Of a DNA stretch of 39,612 nucleotides, positions 24,894-32,993 are shown piece by piece. The notes under the pieces are model-generated. The model was not told the DNA's origin and ran no database searches. It saw only the letters and a program-made list of their open reading frames with translations. Numbering within the stretch: position 1 is the first letter of the stretch; each line of letters starts with the position of its first letter. The DNA comes from Deltaproteobacteria bacterium UBA796. Its GTDB lineage: Bacteria; Myxococcota_A; UBA796. Location: the NCBI GenBank assembly GCA_002296975.1, contig DBIS01000240.1, positions 1 through 39,612 of the forward strand. The letters are read 5' to 3'. A program made the translations under genes and the position numbers.

Positions 24894-24951
24894 CGCCTCT
24901 TTGACCATAAAAAGAGGAATTGGCTGCTATCTTGCCCACAATGGAGTCATC

Positions 24952-25839
24952 ATGCGCACGCTGAGTTTCACCTTCACGACTGCCCTTTTTAGCCTTGGCT
25001 TGCTCTCAAGTTGTGGGGGAAAGGCCACCGACGACACCGCTAGCAGCAATGCCGAGACAGATGCAGATGCAGATGCAGATGCAGATGCAGATGCAGACGT
25101 TGATGAATGTGCAGACCAGGCCGAGCAAATCCCTTGTGGAGATATCTCAGGCGACCCAGACGCATCCTTTTCAGGACGGCTGGTTGACGAGGCCGGCGCC
25201 CCGGTGTCTGGCGCGGCCGTCCAGTTGTGCTCATCGCTTCAGTGCAAACAAACCGATACCAACGCAGCCGGTGTTTTTAGCTATAGCAATGTCGAGTCGG
25301 GCTGCTACGCACTCGACGCCCACCATGTAGATCAGCACACAATTAAGTTTTTGACCTTCATTGAGCTTGAACCCGAGCAAAACCGAGTTCTCGACGCCGA
25401 TATCGTTTTGTATGATGGCGCCACAGAAAGCAACTTTTCAGGTTCCGATACCATCGACACCCAAGGCTTAAGCTTGAGCGTCACAGAAGACGGCTACAAA
25501 GCCCCGTTCGGACAACAAGGCGGCCCGTCCGTCGGCGCTGTTCGGGTCGATCCCACAGCGTCTGGATTGCCCTTCGATATGATTCAAGGCGAGGTCGTGG
25601 GCATGTGGTACCTCGGGCCGTGGAGCACGGAACTTCAGCCTGGGTGGGCATTCACCGCCACAGGTCTAGACAGCGTCTCAGCCGGTGACACCGTCCAAGT
25701 TTTGTCCGGGGACTACTTCGGGTTTGGCTGGGATATTGGCGGCACGGTCACCGCAAGCACAGATGGTGAAGTGAGCCTCTCGAGTGAAAATTGCCAGGGC
25801 ATTCACTTTCTCTCGACCCTTCTGCTGGTCAAACAATAG
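24952..25839 (+). CDS. Lipoprotein with an Asp-Ala repeat and a carboxypeptidase-regulatory-like domain
   Basis: A 295-residue lipoprotein: signal peptide, then the lipobox LSSC at residue 21, then an acidic tether of six Asp-Ala pairs. Residues 70-140 look like a carboxypeptidase-regulatory (CarboxypepD_reg-like) beta-sandwich: FSGRLVDEAGAPVSGAAVQLC..TDTNAAGVFSYSNVESGCYAL. The remaining 150 residues form a beta-rich region of unknown type. The ATG at 24952 has GGAG six bases upstream. A TTGACC (24901) lies 50 bases before it, but no good -10 box is spaced with it. The stop TAG abuts the CTA (stop) of the convergent dehydrogenase-like gene. Such (DA)n lipoproteins are common in Myxococcota surface proteins. 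Confidence 0.85.
   Translation: MRTLSFTFTTALFSLGLLSSCGGKATDDTASSNAETDADADADADADADVDECADQAEQIPCGDISGDPDASFSGRLVDEAGAPVSGAAVQLCSSLQCKQTDTNAAGVFSYSNVESGCYALDAHHVDQHTIKFLTFIELEPEQNRVLDADIVLYDGATESNFSGSDTIDTQGLSLSVTEDGYKAPFGQQGGPSVGAVRVDPTASGLPFDMIQGEVVGMWYLGPWSTELQPGWAFTATGLDSVSAGDTVQVLSGDYFGFGWDIGGTVTASTDGEVSLSSENCQGIHFLSTLLLVKQ
25058..25099 (+). repeat. Hexanucleotide microsatellite (CAGATG)6 plus one variant
   Basis: Six perfect tandem copies of CAGATG (25058-25093) are followed by CAGACG (25094-25099). They lie in frame within the lipoprotein gene and encode the alternating Asp-Ala tether. Because the unit is six bases, copy-number change would lengthen or shorten the tether without shifting the frame. 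Confidence 0.95.
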
Positions 25840-26733
25840 CTATTCGGGCCTGGCGGCACGGCGCATCAACTCATCGAAAACCCGCTTCGGGCGAGATTCA
25901 CCGGTGGCGATGGCCAAGACCGCTGTCGTGAGGGGTAGGTCCACGCCCACCCTCCGACTGAGCGCCAATAAAGCCCGAAGTTGAAGGATGATGTGACTGG
26001 ACACCGCCCCGCCTTCTGCCAATGATCGGCCCGCTGCAAATCCAGGATGCAAAGGGCTCGACGCACAGCTCACCAAGTCACCCACCCCCGCCAAGCCCGA
26101 AAATGTGCGCGCATCAGCGCCTATCGCATCGCCCAAACGAGAGGCCTCGGCGATACCTCGGGTGATGATCACCCCTTTGGCACCAATCCCAAAGTCTACC
26201 CCATCGGCAACCCCAACAGCGATCGCCAATGCACCCACCATGGCGCCAGCAAGCTGCACCCCGCACAGGTCATCGGTGGTGTAAACCCGACAACGCGCCG
26301 AGTGCAAAGCACTGACGGTGGCCTCTTGTACCGCCTCAAAAGGACTGGCGGCCACCAAGGCAGTCGGATGACCCGCCATCACCTCTGAGGCCAAAGCCGG
26401 CCCCGCGATAGCACCGATTTGCCGGCACGGGGTGTGGTCGCTCACATAATCTGAAATCCACACGCCATGTCGGGGCTCCAGCCCGCGGCTGGCGATGATC
26501 AGGCGACTGGCAGCGTCGAGAGAACATGCTTCGACCGCGTCGACCACAGCCTCAGAAGGCACTGCCAAGAACAACAAATCCGACTCGCTGGCCAAGGCCT
26601 CAAGATTCGGCGTTCCAGGAAAACCACTCGGCCGACTGCCCCGAAAACCAATGCGTGGCTGATGCCCTGCACTCGCGATGAGGGTGGCCAAAGCCTTACC
26701 CCAGCCGCCCCCTCCGATAATCCCGACTTTCAT
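25840..26733 (-). CDS. Glycerol-3-phosphate dehydrogenase (GpsA)-family protein lacking catalytic lysines
   Basis: A 297-residue protein of the GpsA fold. It has the NAD loop IGGGGWGKALA (6-16), a GPALASEV segment (111-118), and the C-terminal landmarks TRGIAEASRLG (191-201) and TFSGLAGVGDLVSCASSP (210-227). The family's catalytic Lys-Asn in GALKN reads GAMVG here (V166-G167), and the earlier KG lysine is Arg83. Asn in the GxNAK segment is Gly. Ordinary glycerol-3-phosphate dehydrogenation is thus doubtful. I use the ATG at 26733 (GGAGG just upstream), whose ATGA overlaps the stop of the upstream PlsB-like gene. A related oxidoreductase or a regulatory pseudoenzyme are possible alternatives. 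Confidence 0.85.
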   Translation of the reverse strand: MKVGIIGGGGWGKALATLIASAGHQPRIGFRGSRPSGFPGTPNLEALASESDLLFLAVPSEAVVDAVEACSLDAASRLIIASRGLEPRHGVWISDYVSDHTPCRQIGAIAGPALASEVMAGHPTALVAASPFEAVQEATVSALHSARCRVYTTDDLCGVQLAGAMVGALAIAVGVADGVDFGIGAKGVIITRGIAEASRLGDAIGADARTFSGLAGVGDLVSCASSPLHPGFAAGRSLAEGGAVSSHIILQLRALLALSRRVGVDLPLTTAVLAIATGESRPKRVFDELMRRAARPE

Positions 26734-28397
26734 GGGTTTTCCTCCATTTGAATGTCCTTCGGGCTCAACAAGCCTGACAATCGATTGCCATAATACAGCG
26801 ACAACTTGGGATCGACGAGCACTCGCCAATCCTCAAAACTCAGCACTTGTCGCGTATGAACCCCCGAAAAGGCATCTACCGCCATGGTCAATATTTCCGT
26901 CGCTCGGTTTTTACCGGTGGGCAACATCGACCTGCATCGCCCCCTTAGGACCGCCGCATCGACCGCATCCGCCGCTGCTGCGATACCGGCCACCATCACA
27001 CTTCGATCTACCCACTGTTCAAAGGGTGCGAGCAGGGCACGGTTGTAAGTGTCGAGCCTCGGAAACCGGACCCCCAGCGCATGCCAGCCCACAAAGGCCG
27101 CAAGGTGAGTCGGCAGCACCACCGTGTCTCGCTGATACGCACCCAACAGCGCCTTCGCCAAATGGTTGGTGTACTCCCGGTCGCGCTGTGTATCTTCGAC
27201 AGCCTTTCCACAACGGTCTGTGACATAAAGCCGCCGATCAAAGACACGCCCATCACCATCCATCGAAAGCCCTTGCTCATCGACGGGGTTGCCCAAAGTG
27301 TCCATGGGGGCGCCAAAGCGGACCACAACGCTGGTGTCGAGCGCAATGAGCTGTTGAGCGAACTTTAAAACGGTCGATGGTCGCGAAAACTCGTCGTCAG
27401 AGATGATGTACCGGGCGCCCCCATCCGCGGAGAGCGCGTCCTCGATCAAGGTCTCGGCCTCGAGAACCAGTGAGCAACTCAACGTGACCGGAACCACCAA
27501 CACCTCGGGGCTTGGCGCTTCCTCCGCCAGTCCTTCTTGCCATGCCACAATGCCCGTCCCCAACAAGCCGCGCTTAAGGGCAGTCTCGACACAGCCAGAA
27601 CGCGACCGGGTTCCGCCTGGATAGAAAAGAGAGTGGGCACCCCGGCCAATCAGCTCGGTGGAGTAGGCCTTGAGCACATCTTTATACAGCCGATGCCCTT
27701 TTCGGCGATCGACAGTATATGCGCCCAATTTCGACATCAAGAAGCCCATGACTGGGTTCGAGAACAGATTTAGCCCAGCACCATAAGTACAGGCTGGAAG
27801 GCCGGCCAAATGAAGCGCATAGCCCACAAGCAGGCTGTCAAGATTTGAGACATGGGTGGGCGCGATGATTAATGTGTGATGCTCAGCGAGGGCACGAATT
27901 TTATCGATGGGACCTGAAACCACCACCCGGTCTGCCCCGTCAGCTTCAGGCCAAATCCGACTGCCGGAATCCGCAGGCGAAAGCAAACGGGTCAATGCTG
28001 CCGGTGCCAAGCGCATGGCCGTCGAAAAACTAACGTCGCTAAACCGGTTGTGAATTTCGCGACTATAAGCCCGAACCAATCGCCCCGCTGCCTTTCTCAT
28101 GGCGACGGGCCCTTGCGTCAATGCCCGCGCCAAACCTTCGATGCGATCCCGCTCTTTGGCCGTCACCCCATCGGGGTGTTTGGAAAAGCGAGAACGCTCC
28201 AAAAAAACGGTGTTGGCCAAGTATGCAGCCATCGCTTGGTCGTCCAAAGCGCCCAAAAACTCGTCCATTCGCCCAATTAAAGCCTTGTCAATGCTGCGAT
28301 GGCTCGGGTTGATCAGTGTGTGTGTGGCCACGGTGAAACCTGAGATGGAGATAGGCAGCACGCTTGTCAGTTCCAAGCATGACCTTATTACTGTCAC
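26730..28397 (-). CDS. PlsB/PlsC-type glycerolipid acyltransferase
   Basis: A 555-residue acyltransferase of the LPLAT superfamily. Block I is HVSNLD (H182-x4-D187), which holds the catalytic dyad. Block II is GAYTVDRRKG (225-234) and block III is FYPGGTRSRSG (258-268). Block IV is VVPVTLS. In block III the usual Glu of FPEGTRS is Gly261. The size is close to PlsB-like glycerol-3-phosphate acyltransferases rather than the 250-residue PlsC. It would acylate glycerol 3-phosphate or a related acceptor at the membrane. The start is uncertain: I take the GTG at 28397, but downstream starts are possible. It is co-translated with the GpsA-like gene, pairing two glycerolipid steps. Confidence 0.87.
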   Translation of the reverse strand: MTVIRSCLELTSVLPISISGFTVATHTLINPSHRSIDKALIGRMDEFLGALDDQAMAAYLANTVFLERSRFSKHPDGVTAKERDRIEGLARALTQGPVAMRKAAGRLVRAYSREIHNRFSDVSFSTAMRLAPAALTRLLSPADSGSRIWPEADGADRVVVSGPIDKIRALAEHHTLIIAPTHVSNLDSLLVGYALHLAGLPACTYGAGLNLFSNPVMGFLMSKLGAYTVDRRKGHRLYKDVLKAYSTELIGRGAHSLFYPGGTRSRSGCVETALKRGLLGTGIVAWQEGLAEEAPSPEVLVVPVTLSCSLVLEAETLIEDALSADGGARYIISDDEFSRPSTVLKFAQQLIALDTSVVVRFGAPMDTLGNPVDEQGLSMDGDGRVFDRRLYVTDRCGKAVEDTQRDREYTNHLAKALLGAYQRDTVVLPTHLAAFVGWHALGVRFPRLDTYNRALLAPFEQWVDRSVMVAGIAAAADAVDAAVLRGRCRSMLPTGKNRATEILTMAVDAFSGVHTRQVLSFEDWRVLVDPKLSLYYGNRLSGLLSPKDIQMEENP

Positions 28398-28461
28398 ACG
28401 TTCGGCGCCTTTTTGGCCTATATTCTAAATCCTCATCATCTCAACACCTTGGTGGCACCCC

Positions 28462-28911
28462 ATGAGCGCCCTCGCACCCATCCTCGCGATCTTGGCGTTC
28501 GGTTGCGGCGGTATCGGGCTCACCGCCACTGGCCGAGATGAACTCGGCGGCCCCGAAGACTTGATGGTCACGCCAACAGGCACCATCGACTTTGGTACTC
28601 ACAGCATCGACGAGGAACGCCCCGGGAAAATAGACGTCATCCTGATCGCCCACGGTGATTTACCCTTGGCCATCATCGACGTTTATTTAGAAGATGACGC
28701 CGGAGCGGTATTCAAACTCCCTGACGTATTGCCTTTGCCCATCCGCTTAAAAGCAGGCGCCGAGTTTCCCGTGCTCCTCCGATTCAAGCCCATCGCGGCT
28801 GTCGAGTACTTCGGGGAGTTGGCCATCATCCTCGATGATGGCACAGAAGAAGGGGCGGCGATCAGCCGGGTAATTCAGGGCACCGGATGTCTGGGAACCG
28901 GCGACTGCTAA
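28462..28911 (+). CDS. Small lipoprotein with a beta-sandwich (ASPM/Hydin-like) domain
   Basis: A 149-residue protein with a lipoprotein signal (about 14 hydrophobic residues, lipobox AFGC followed by GG). The mature part starts with a TIDFGTHSIDEE segment and contains LLRFKPIAAVEYFGELAII and a closing IQGTGC. This matches the Ig-like 'choice-of-anchor'/ASPM-SPD2-Hydin pattern, in which F-x-P and GxLxI segments recur. Two Cys in the tail may form a disulfide. It has no obvious enzymatic motif. It is convergent with the DNA methyltransferase gene, and their stop codons overlap (28908-28911). Confidence 0.8.
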   Translation: MSALAPILAILAFGCGGIGLTATGRDELGGPEDLMVTPTGTIDFGTHSIDEERPGKIDVILIAHGDLPLAIIDVYLEDDAGAVFKLPDVLPLPIRLKAGAEFPVLLRFKPIAAVEYFGELAIILDDGTEEGAAISRVIQGTGCLGTGDC

Positions 28912-30026
28912 GCGGTACCCATGACCATATGCTCGATCCGAACGGCCTCGCGAGCGTGGTCTGGCCGATCGGCGCTAGCCCGCGCCACAACCGACAATCC
29001 TGCAGCTTGAAAAGCCTCGACGGTGGGACCGAGTGCATCGACCATGCGATCCCCGACAAGCCCGTCTCCAACCACGATGACCATCTTTCCACCTGGGGCC
29101 AAGCACCGGGCTTGGGTGCCGATCCAAGCGTGGGTGTCTTCACGCCAACGCTTGAGCGCATCCTTGCGACCTTTGGCCCGAAACGAGCGACGAGATCCAA
29201 CCTCAGCACCTGAGGCCGGTCCAAGATCAAGGTCTAGCCACGCTGCCCGAAGCTGTTGCATGGGCAAATAGTCGTAAACCCCAGGGTACGGTGGCGATGT
29301 CAGGACAAGGCCGCAGTCTTTGGCTGGGGTGTCATAGCGCGCATCACCCAGTTGAATCTGGGGACGAGCGCCATCCTCCATGCTCTCCAACCAACGGCCA
29401 AGCTCTCTGGCCTTTTTATGAAACAAAATCGCAGTGGTGCCCGGTGCTCGGTGGTGAGGCTCCCGGCGATTGTGGGTGTCGCTCTTTCGAAAGCTGCACT
29501 TGACGATGATGCTGGACAACAGCGCCCGCAATAAATGCTGGACCTCAGGGCGGGAAATCTCGATACCGTCGCGAATCCGGCCGAGTTCTTGGGCCACATG
29601 GGGCTGAAACCATCGCTCAGCCAACTCCGGCACCTCAACATCCACACGCAAGCGCGCAGCCTCGGTGATCTTTCGAGCGTCGGACCGCATGGCCGAAACC
29701 AATGATCTATCCGCCGTCCGGGCTGCAGCGACCAACACGGCGATCGGACTCAAATCTGTTCCTGTCGCCTGCCGGCCGGCCAAAATCGCCTCGACCAATA
29801 CTGTTCCGCCACCACAAAATGGGTCGTGAACAGGACCAGGACAAGCCGCGATCACGGCTGCAGCCGCGTCGGGGTGCATGCGTGCTGGGTAGGCATGAAA
29901 GCCGTGGGTGGCCCGCTCGACTGCCCCGTCTTTCAACAGTGCCTCGGCGAGCATGTTGCTCATGGTCTCATCACCTGCACGGCGAATGGAGCTTGCGATC
30001 GGTGGTCCTGCGCGAAAATTTCCCAT
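28908..30026 (-). CDS. DNA methyltransferase of the SPPY type (probable N4-cytosine or related)
   Basis: A 372-residue protein with HGFHAYPARMHP (41-52), the SAM-binding loop DPFCGGGT (68-75) and the catalytic TSPPYPGVYDYL (243-254). The order (SAM loop first, catalytic loop later, with about 170 residues between) and the SPPY form point to an amino-methyltransferase, with N4-cytosine preferred because adenine enzymes usually have DPPY or NPPY. The middle region, rich in His and Arg (FRKSDTHNRREPHHR), probably contacts nucleic acid. No restriction gene is adjacent, so it looks like an orphan enzyme. An RNA substrate is not excluded. A second in-frame ATG lies at 29963. Confidence 0.83.
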   Translation of the reverse strand: MGNFRAGPPIASSIRRAGDETMSNMLAEALLKDGAVERATHGFHAYPARMHPDAAAAVIAACPGPVHDPFCGGGTVLVEAILAGRQATGTDLSPIAVLVAAARTADRSLVSAMRSDARKITEAARLRVDVEVPELAERWFQPHVAQELGRIRDGIEISRPEVQHLLRALLSSIIVKCSFRKSDTHNRREPHHRAPGTTAILFHKKARELGRWLESMEDGARPQIQLGDARYDTPAKDCGLVLTSPPYPGVYDYLPMQQLRAAWLDLDLGPASGAEVGSRRSFRAKGRKDALKRWREDTHAWIGTQARCLAPGGKMVIVVGDGLVGDRMVDALGPTVEAFQAAGLSVVARASADRPDHAREAVRIEHMVMGTA

Positions 30027-30134
30027 GTGCCACGCCTATCGCACCGGCTCTGACTTGGCCCGAATATGGCAGTCCGGTGAAGCCAGTGGCCAAACAACCT
30101 CGTGAAATGATACCCACAAGCCTGCGAGGTCATA

Positions 30135-30674
30135 ATGAAGATCAATTCCGAAAGCCGAATCCACCATCCTTTGGAGCAAGTGTATGCCTGCTATCGGGAC
30201 AACCTGCCTCAAATCGCGCCCTACACCCCGGATATTCGCGAAATCATCGTGAACGCCCGCGAGGAATTGGCGGCTGGACCCAAGATTCACAACATCTGGG
30301 TGGCCGACCGCGACATACCCAAAATCGCCCAAAGTATTCTAAGGCCAGAAATGCTGAGATGGGATGATTTCGCAGAGTGGGATGATGCAGCCAAACACGT
30401 CAACTGGCGACTGAATATACCGGCATTCCCCGACCAGGTGAGGTGCTCAGGCCGAAATGCATTTTTCGCAGATGGACCCAACGCCACACGGGTAATTCTC
30501 ACCGGCGATCTGCAGATCAACATGAAGAAAATGCCAGGTGTACCGCGCATCTTGGCGGGCAGAATCGCCCCCAAACTGGAATCGTTTATCGTCATGCTGA
30601 TCACCCCCAACTTGGAAAAAGTGAACCAAAGCATCGAACGTTATCTGGACGACAAAATCGCCGGCAACGCCTGA
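30135..30674 (+). CDS. SRPBCC (START-like) domain protein
   Basis: A 179-residue protein that fills one SRPBCC/polyketide-cyclase-like fold. It opens with a strand-helix (INSESRIHHPLEQVYACYRDNLPQ), has alternating beta strands (NWRLNIPAF, ATRVILTGDLQINM) and a long C-terminal helix (IAPKLESFIVMLITPNLEKVNQSIERYL). Such proteins bind hydrophobic ligands. No signal peptide is present, so it acts in the cytoplasm. GAGG precedes the ATG at 30135. It diverges from the DNA methyltransferase gene over 108 bases and is followed, 59 bases later, by a probable outer-membrane protein gene. The ligand is unknown. Confidence 0.78.
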   Translation: MKINSESRIHHPLEQVYACYRDNLPQIAPYTPDIREIIVNAREELAAGPKIHNIWVADRDIPKIAQSILRPEMLRWDDFAEWDDAAKHVNWRLNIPAFPDQVRCSGRNAFFADGPNATRVILTGDLQINMKKMPGVPRILAGRIAPKLESFIVMLITPNLEKVNQSIERYLDDKIAGNA

Positions 30675-30733
30675 AATTCCGCTGCATGGTGGACAGAGCG
30701 TCCCACCCGGCTACGCTTTGGGCCGAGGTGACT

Positions 30734-31462
30734 ATGCTCCCATTTCTGTTGACTTCTCTCGTTTTTGCCGCTGACCCAGTCGGTCCACCCAACACCGACA
30801 TCGCCGAGATGAAGCCTGCGAGCCGAGGCAAGCAGCAAGGCCGGCGCGGGAAGAAAAAGGGCAAGACCCAATGGAAAAACCGGTTTTATGCCCGCCCATT
30901 GGTCGCCGGAAGCAGCTTCACCAATGCGAACGGCGAAACCACGGTCGCCGCAGGGATCGGCGGAGAAGGTGGCGTTCGCTATTGGGAAGCCCAAAGAGCG
31001 CTGCCCCGTCTTCGGGGCCGCACACGGGCCACCGTCCAATACCTGGTCTCTACCAACGCTGAGGGCATGGAGGTCAAGCTTGGCTCGTTTATGGGGCCGG
31101 CCTGGGAGTATTTCGCCCTGGAATCTGGCCTGGACGTCAGCTGGGACCGCTACGAATGGGACGGCGTGCCCATGGCGGCGAGTGTGGGCTACGGCGTGCC
31201 CTTTATCGCCACAGCCGGTGTGAGCATCATCACGATCTATGCAGGATTTCAGCCCACATTTATGAGCAATGAAACCCGTCGGGTCGACTGGGCACAAACC
31301 GATGAGTTCGGCTTTGGACACCAGTTCTCCACCTTCAGCGGCGTGTCCTTGGCGATTGACGATATGAACATCGGCCTCGGCTACACCCGCACTGTATCCG
31401 CAGCCGGCGGTATTCCCGGTTTGCAAGAAGGCTATGGTCTGACCCTCAGCTTCAGAGGATAA
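30734..31462 (+). CDS. Probable outer-membrane beta-barrel protein
   Basis: A 242-residue protein beginning at the ATG at 30734 (GAGGTG just upstream), with a signal peptide (MLPFLLTSLVFAAD, cut after FAA). A basic, low-complexity spacer (Arg/Lys/Gly-rich, about residues 33-50) follows. The rest alternates polar and aromatic residues over about eight short strands (RFYARPLVAGSSF, ATVQYLVSTNAEGMEVKLGSF, YFALESGLDVSW, and so on), as in an outer-membrane barrel. There is no known family signature. The C-terminal strand (GYGLTLSFRG) does not end in the classical aromatic residue, so barrel membership is likely but not sure. Confidence 0.7.
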   Translation: MLPFLLTSLVFAADPVGPPNTDIAEMKPASRGKQQGRRGKKKGKTQWKNRFYARPLVAGSSFTNANGETTVAAGIGGEGGVRYWEAQRALPRLRGRTRATVQYLVSTNAEGMEVKLGSFMGPAWEYFALESGLDVSWDRYEWDGVPMAASVGYGVPFIATAGVSIITIYAGFQPTFMSNETRRVDWAQTDEFGFGHQFSTFSGVSLAIDDMNIGLGYTRTVSAAGGIPGLQEGYGLTLSFRG

Positions 31463-31478
31463 AACGCCTGACGACCGA

Positions 31479-32933
31479 CTAGGTCAAGACTTCCATGCCG
31501 GTATCAACATCGGCGCTCGGTGGACTGCTGAGCATCTTAAAGGCCGTGGCCGCACTCCGTTTAAACTCCTCGACCGACTTTATCCGGCTAAACTGCCGAG
31601 CCATATACCGGGGCCGATAATAAAAGCGAAGGTAGGCGAGCCGGGTCCACTTTTGAATCTCTTCGTCGCTCATATTGCAGAGTGGACGAGGAATATCGTC
31701 ATCGACACCACTGACAATATGCTCGCGCCAATAGTCCCGACCGGTCTCTTTTAGCAACAAGGTGTACATCTCGGTCGCCGGCATCGGGGTGACCTTTGAG
31801 AACTGGGCGTAGTCCAAATCCAAACTCAGGGCCAAGCGGATGGTTTGACGAATCGTGGCCTCGGTTTCATAGGGGTTGCCCACCATAAAATACCCAAAGG
31901 TGTGAATCCCGTTCGCCTTGGTTCGTGCGACGACATCGTGGTACATCTCGAGACTTGTGCTCTTTTTAAGGGTGGCCAATATCTCTCTGTTGCCACTCTC
32001 TATTCCGTAATAAATACGGGTACAACCTGCACTTTTCATCGCTTTTAGGACATCATCAGTGATGCAATCTACACGGGTGCGGGCCGCCCAAATAATGTCG
32101 AGCTTTCGCCGTTTAATCTCATCGCAGATGGCGATGACCCGGTCTTTTCGGATGGTAAAACTGGAGTCGAAAAAGTCGAACTCTCGAATGCCATACTCTT
32201 TGTTGCACAGCTCCAATTCGTCGACCACATTGTTCGGGCTGCGTGCTCGGAAAGGCTTGGAGCCTTGCTCGCAAAAGATGCACTTGTACGGGCAACCGCG
32301 ACTGGTGATGATGCAGCTGAAGTTCTTGTACTTGGAGATGAACGAAAAATACAAGCTGTTGTCGAGCAGGTGCCGTGCTGGAAAGGGTGCTGCATCCACG
32401 TCGCAGTCCGCGGCCTTCGGAGTCACCACGATCTCTCCATTGGATTTTCGAAAGCTGATGCCGGCGACCCGAGAGAGTTCGCCGCCGCTCACAATGGCCG
32501 TGAGCATCTGTGGAAGCGCGATTTCCGCTTCTCCAGTGACCGCGTAGTCGATCACATCATAGCCCAGCGTTTCCCGCGGATAGATCGAGAGGTGCACCCC
32601 GCCCACGATGGTCGGCACATCCACCGCCTCGCGGATGGCCTTGATCCAGGCCATGGTCTGGAAAAACAGGTAGGTCGTGATGGTGTAGCCCACAAAGGAC
32701 GGCCCAAAAGCACGCAAGCGCGCGACGGTCTCATCGATGGTCAAACCCTCGGCATGAGCATCTACGAACAAAACCTCACAACCAGCCCGCTCGAGGATTC
32801 CAGCCACATACAGCAAGGACAACGAAGGGAAAATCCCGTAGTTCTCCTTGACGGTCTTGATGCCCGGCTCATTACGAACCGGGCCGTAAGGTGGGTAAAC
32901 CAATGCAACTTTGACACCATCGATCGCCGCCAT
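31479..32933 (-). CDS. B12-binding-domain radical SAM enzyme (BchE/HpnJ-like)
   Basis: A 484-residue enzyme. I use the ATG at 32933, preceded by AGGAG; an upstream start would add seven residues. Residues 8-150 are a cobalamin-binding-like domain (VALVYPPYGP, VLFVDAHAEG, TIVGGVHLSIYP, DYAVTGEAEIAL). The Fe-S motif is SRGCPYKCIFC, with Cys 214, 218 and 221. Then follow the DFFDSSFTI, IWAARTRVD, RIYYGIESG and YFMVGNPYETE segments of the barrel. The layout matches B12-radical SAM enzymes such as BchE and the hopanoid enzyme HpnJ, and differs from the enzyme at 7780. The gene stands alone between a convergent outer-membrane gene and a divergent GT-C-like gene. Confidence 0.9.
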   Translation of the reverse strand: MAAIDGVKVALVYPPYGPVRNEPGIKTVKENYGIFPSLSLLYVAGILERAGCEVLFVDAHAEGLTIDETVARLRAFGPSFVGYTITTYLFFQTMAWIKAIREAVDVPTIVGGVHLSIYPRETLGYDVIDYAVTGEAEIALPQMLTAIVSGGELSRVAGISFRKSNGEIVVTPKAADCDVDAAPFPARHLLDNSLYFSFISKYKNFSCIITSRGCPYKCIFCEQGSKPFRARSPNNVVDELELCNKEYGIREFDFFDSSFTIRKDRVIAICDEIKRRKLDIIWAARTRVDCITDDVLKAMKSAGCTRIYYGIESGNREILATLKKSTSLEMYHDVVARTKANGIHTFGYFMVGNPYETEATIRQTIRLALSLDLDYAQFSKVTPMPATEMYTLLLKETGRDYWREHIVSGVDDDIPRPLCNMSDEEIQKWTRLAYLRFYYRPRYMARQFSRIKSVEEFKRSAATAFKMLSSPPSADVDTGMEVLT

Positions 32934-32993
32934 AAATTTCTCCTGCACCCTCACTCTACCCGAATAGCTTGACGCCTGTAGTACCCTATTGCC

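Noticed and set aside
25058..25099. CRISPR-like array
   Set aside because: It is a continuous hexanucleotide repeat without spacers, encoding a (DA)n tether.
26734..26829. N-terminal extension of the GpsA-like protein
   Set aside because: It puts 32 residues before the NAD-binding GxGxxG, which normally lies at the very N terminus, and the ATG at 26733 has GGAGG upstream.
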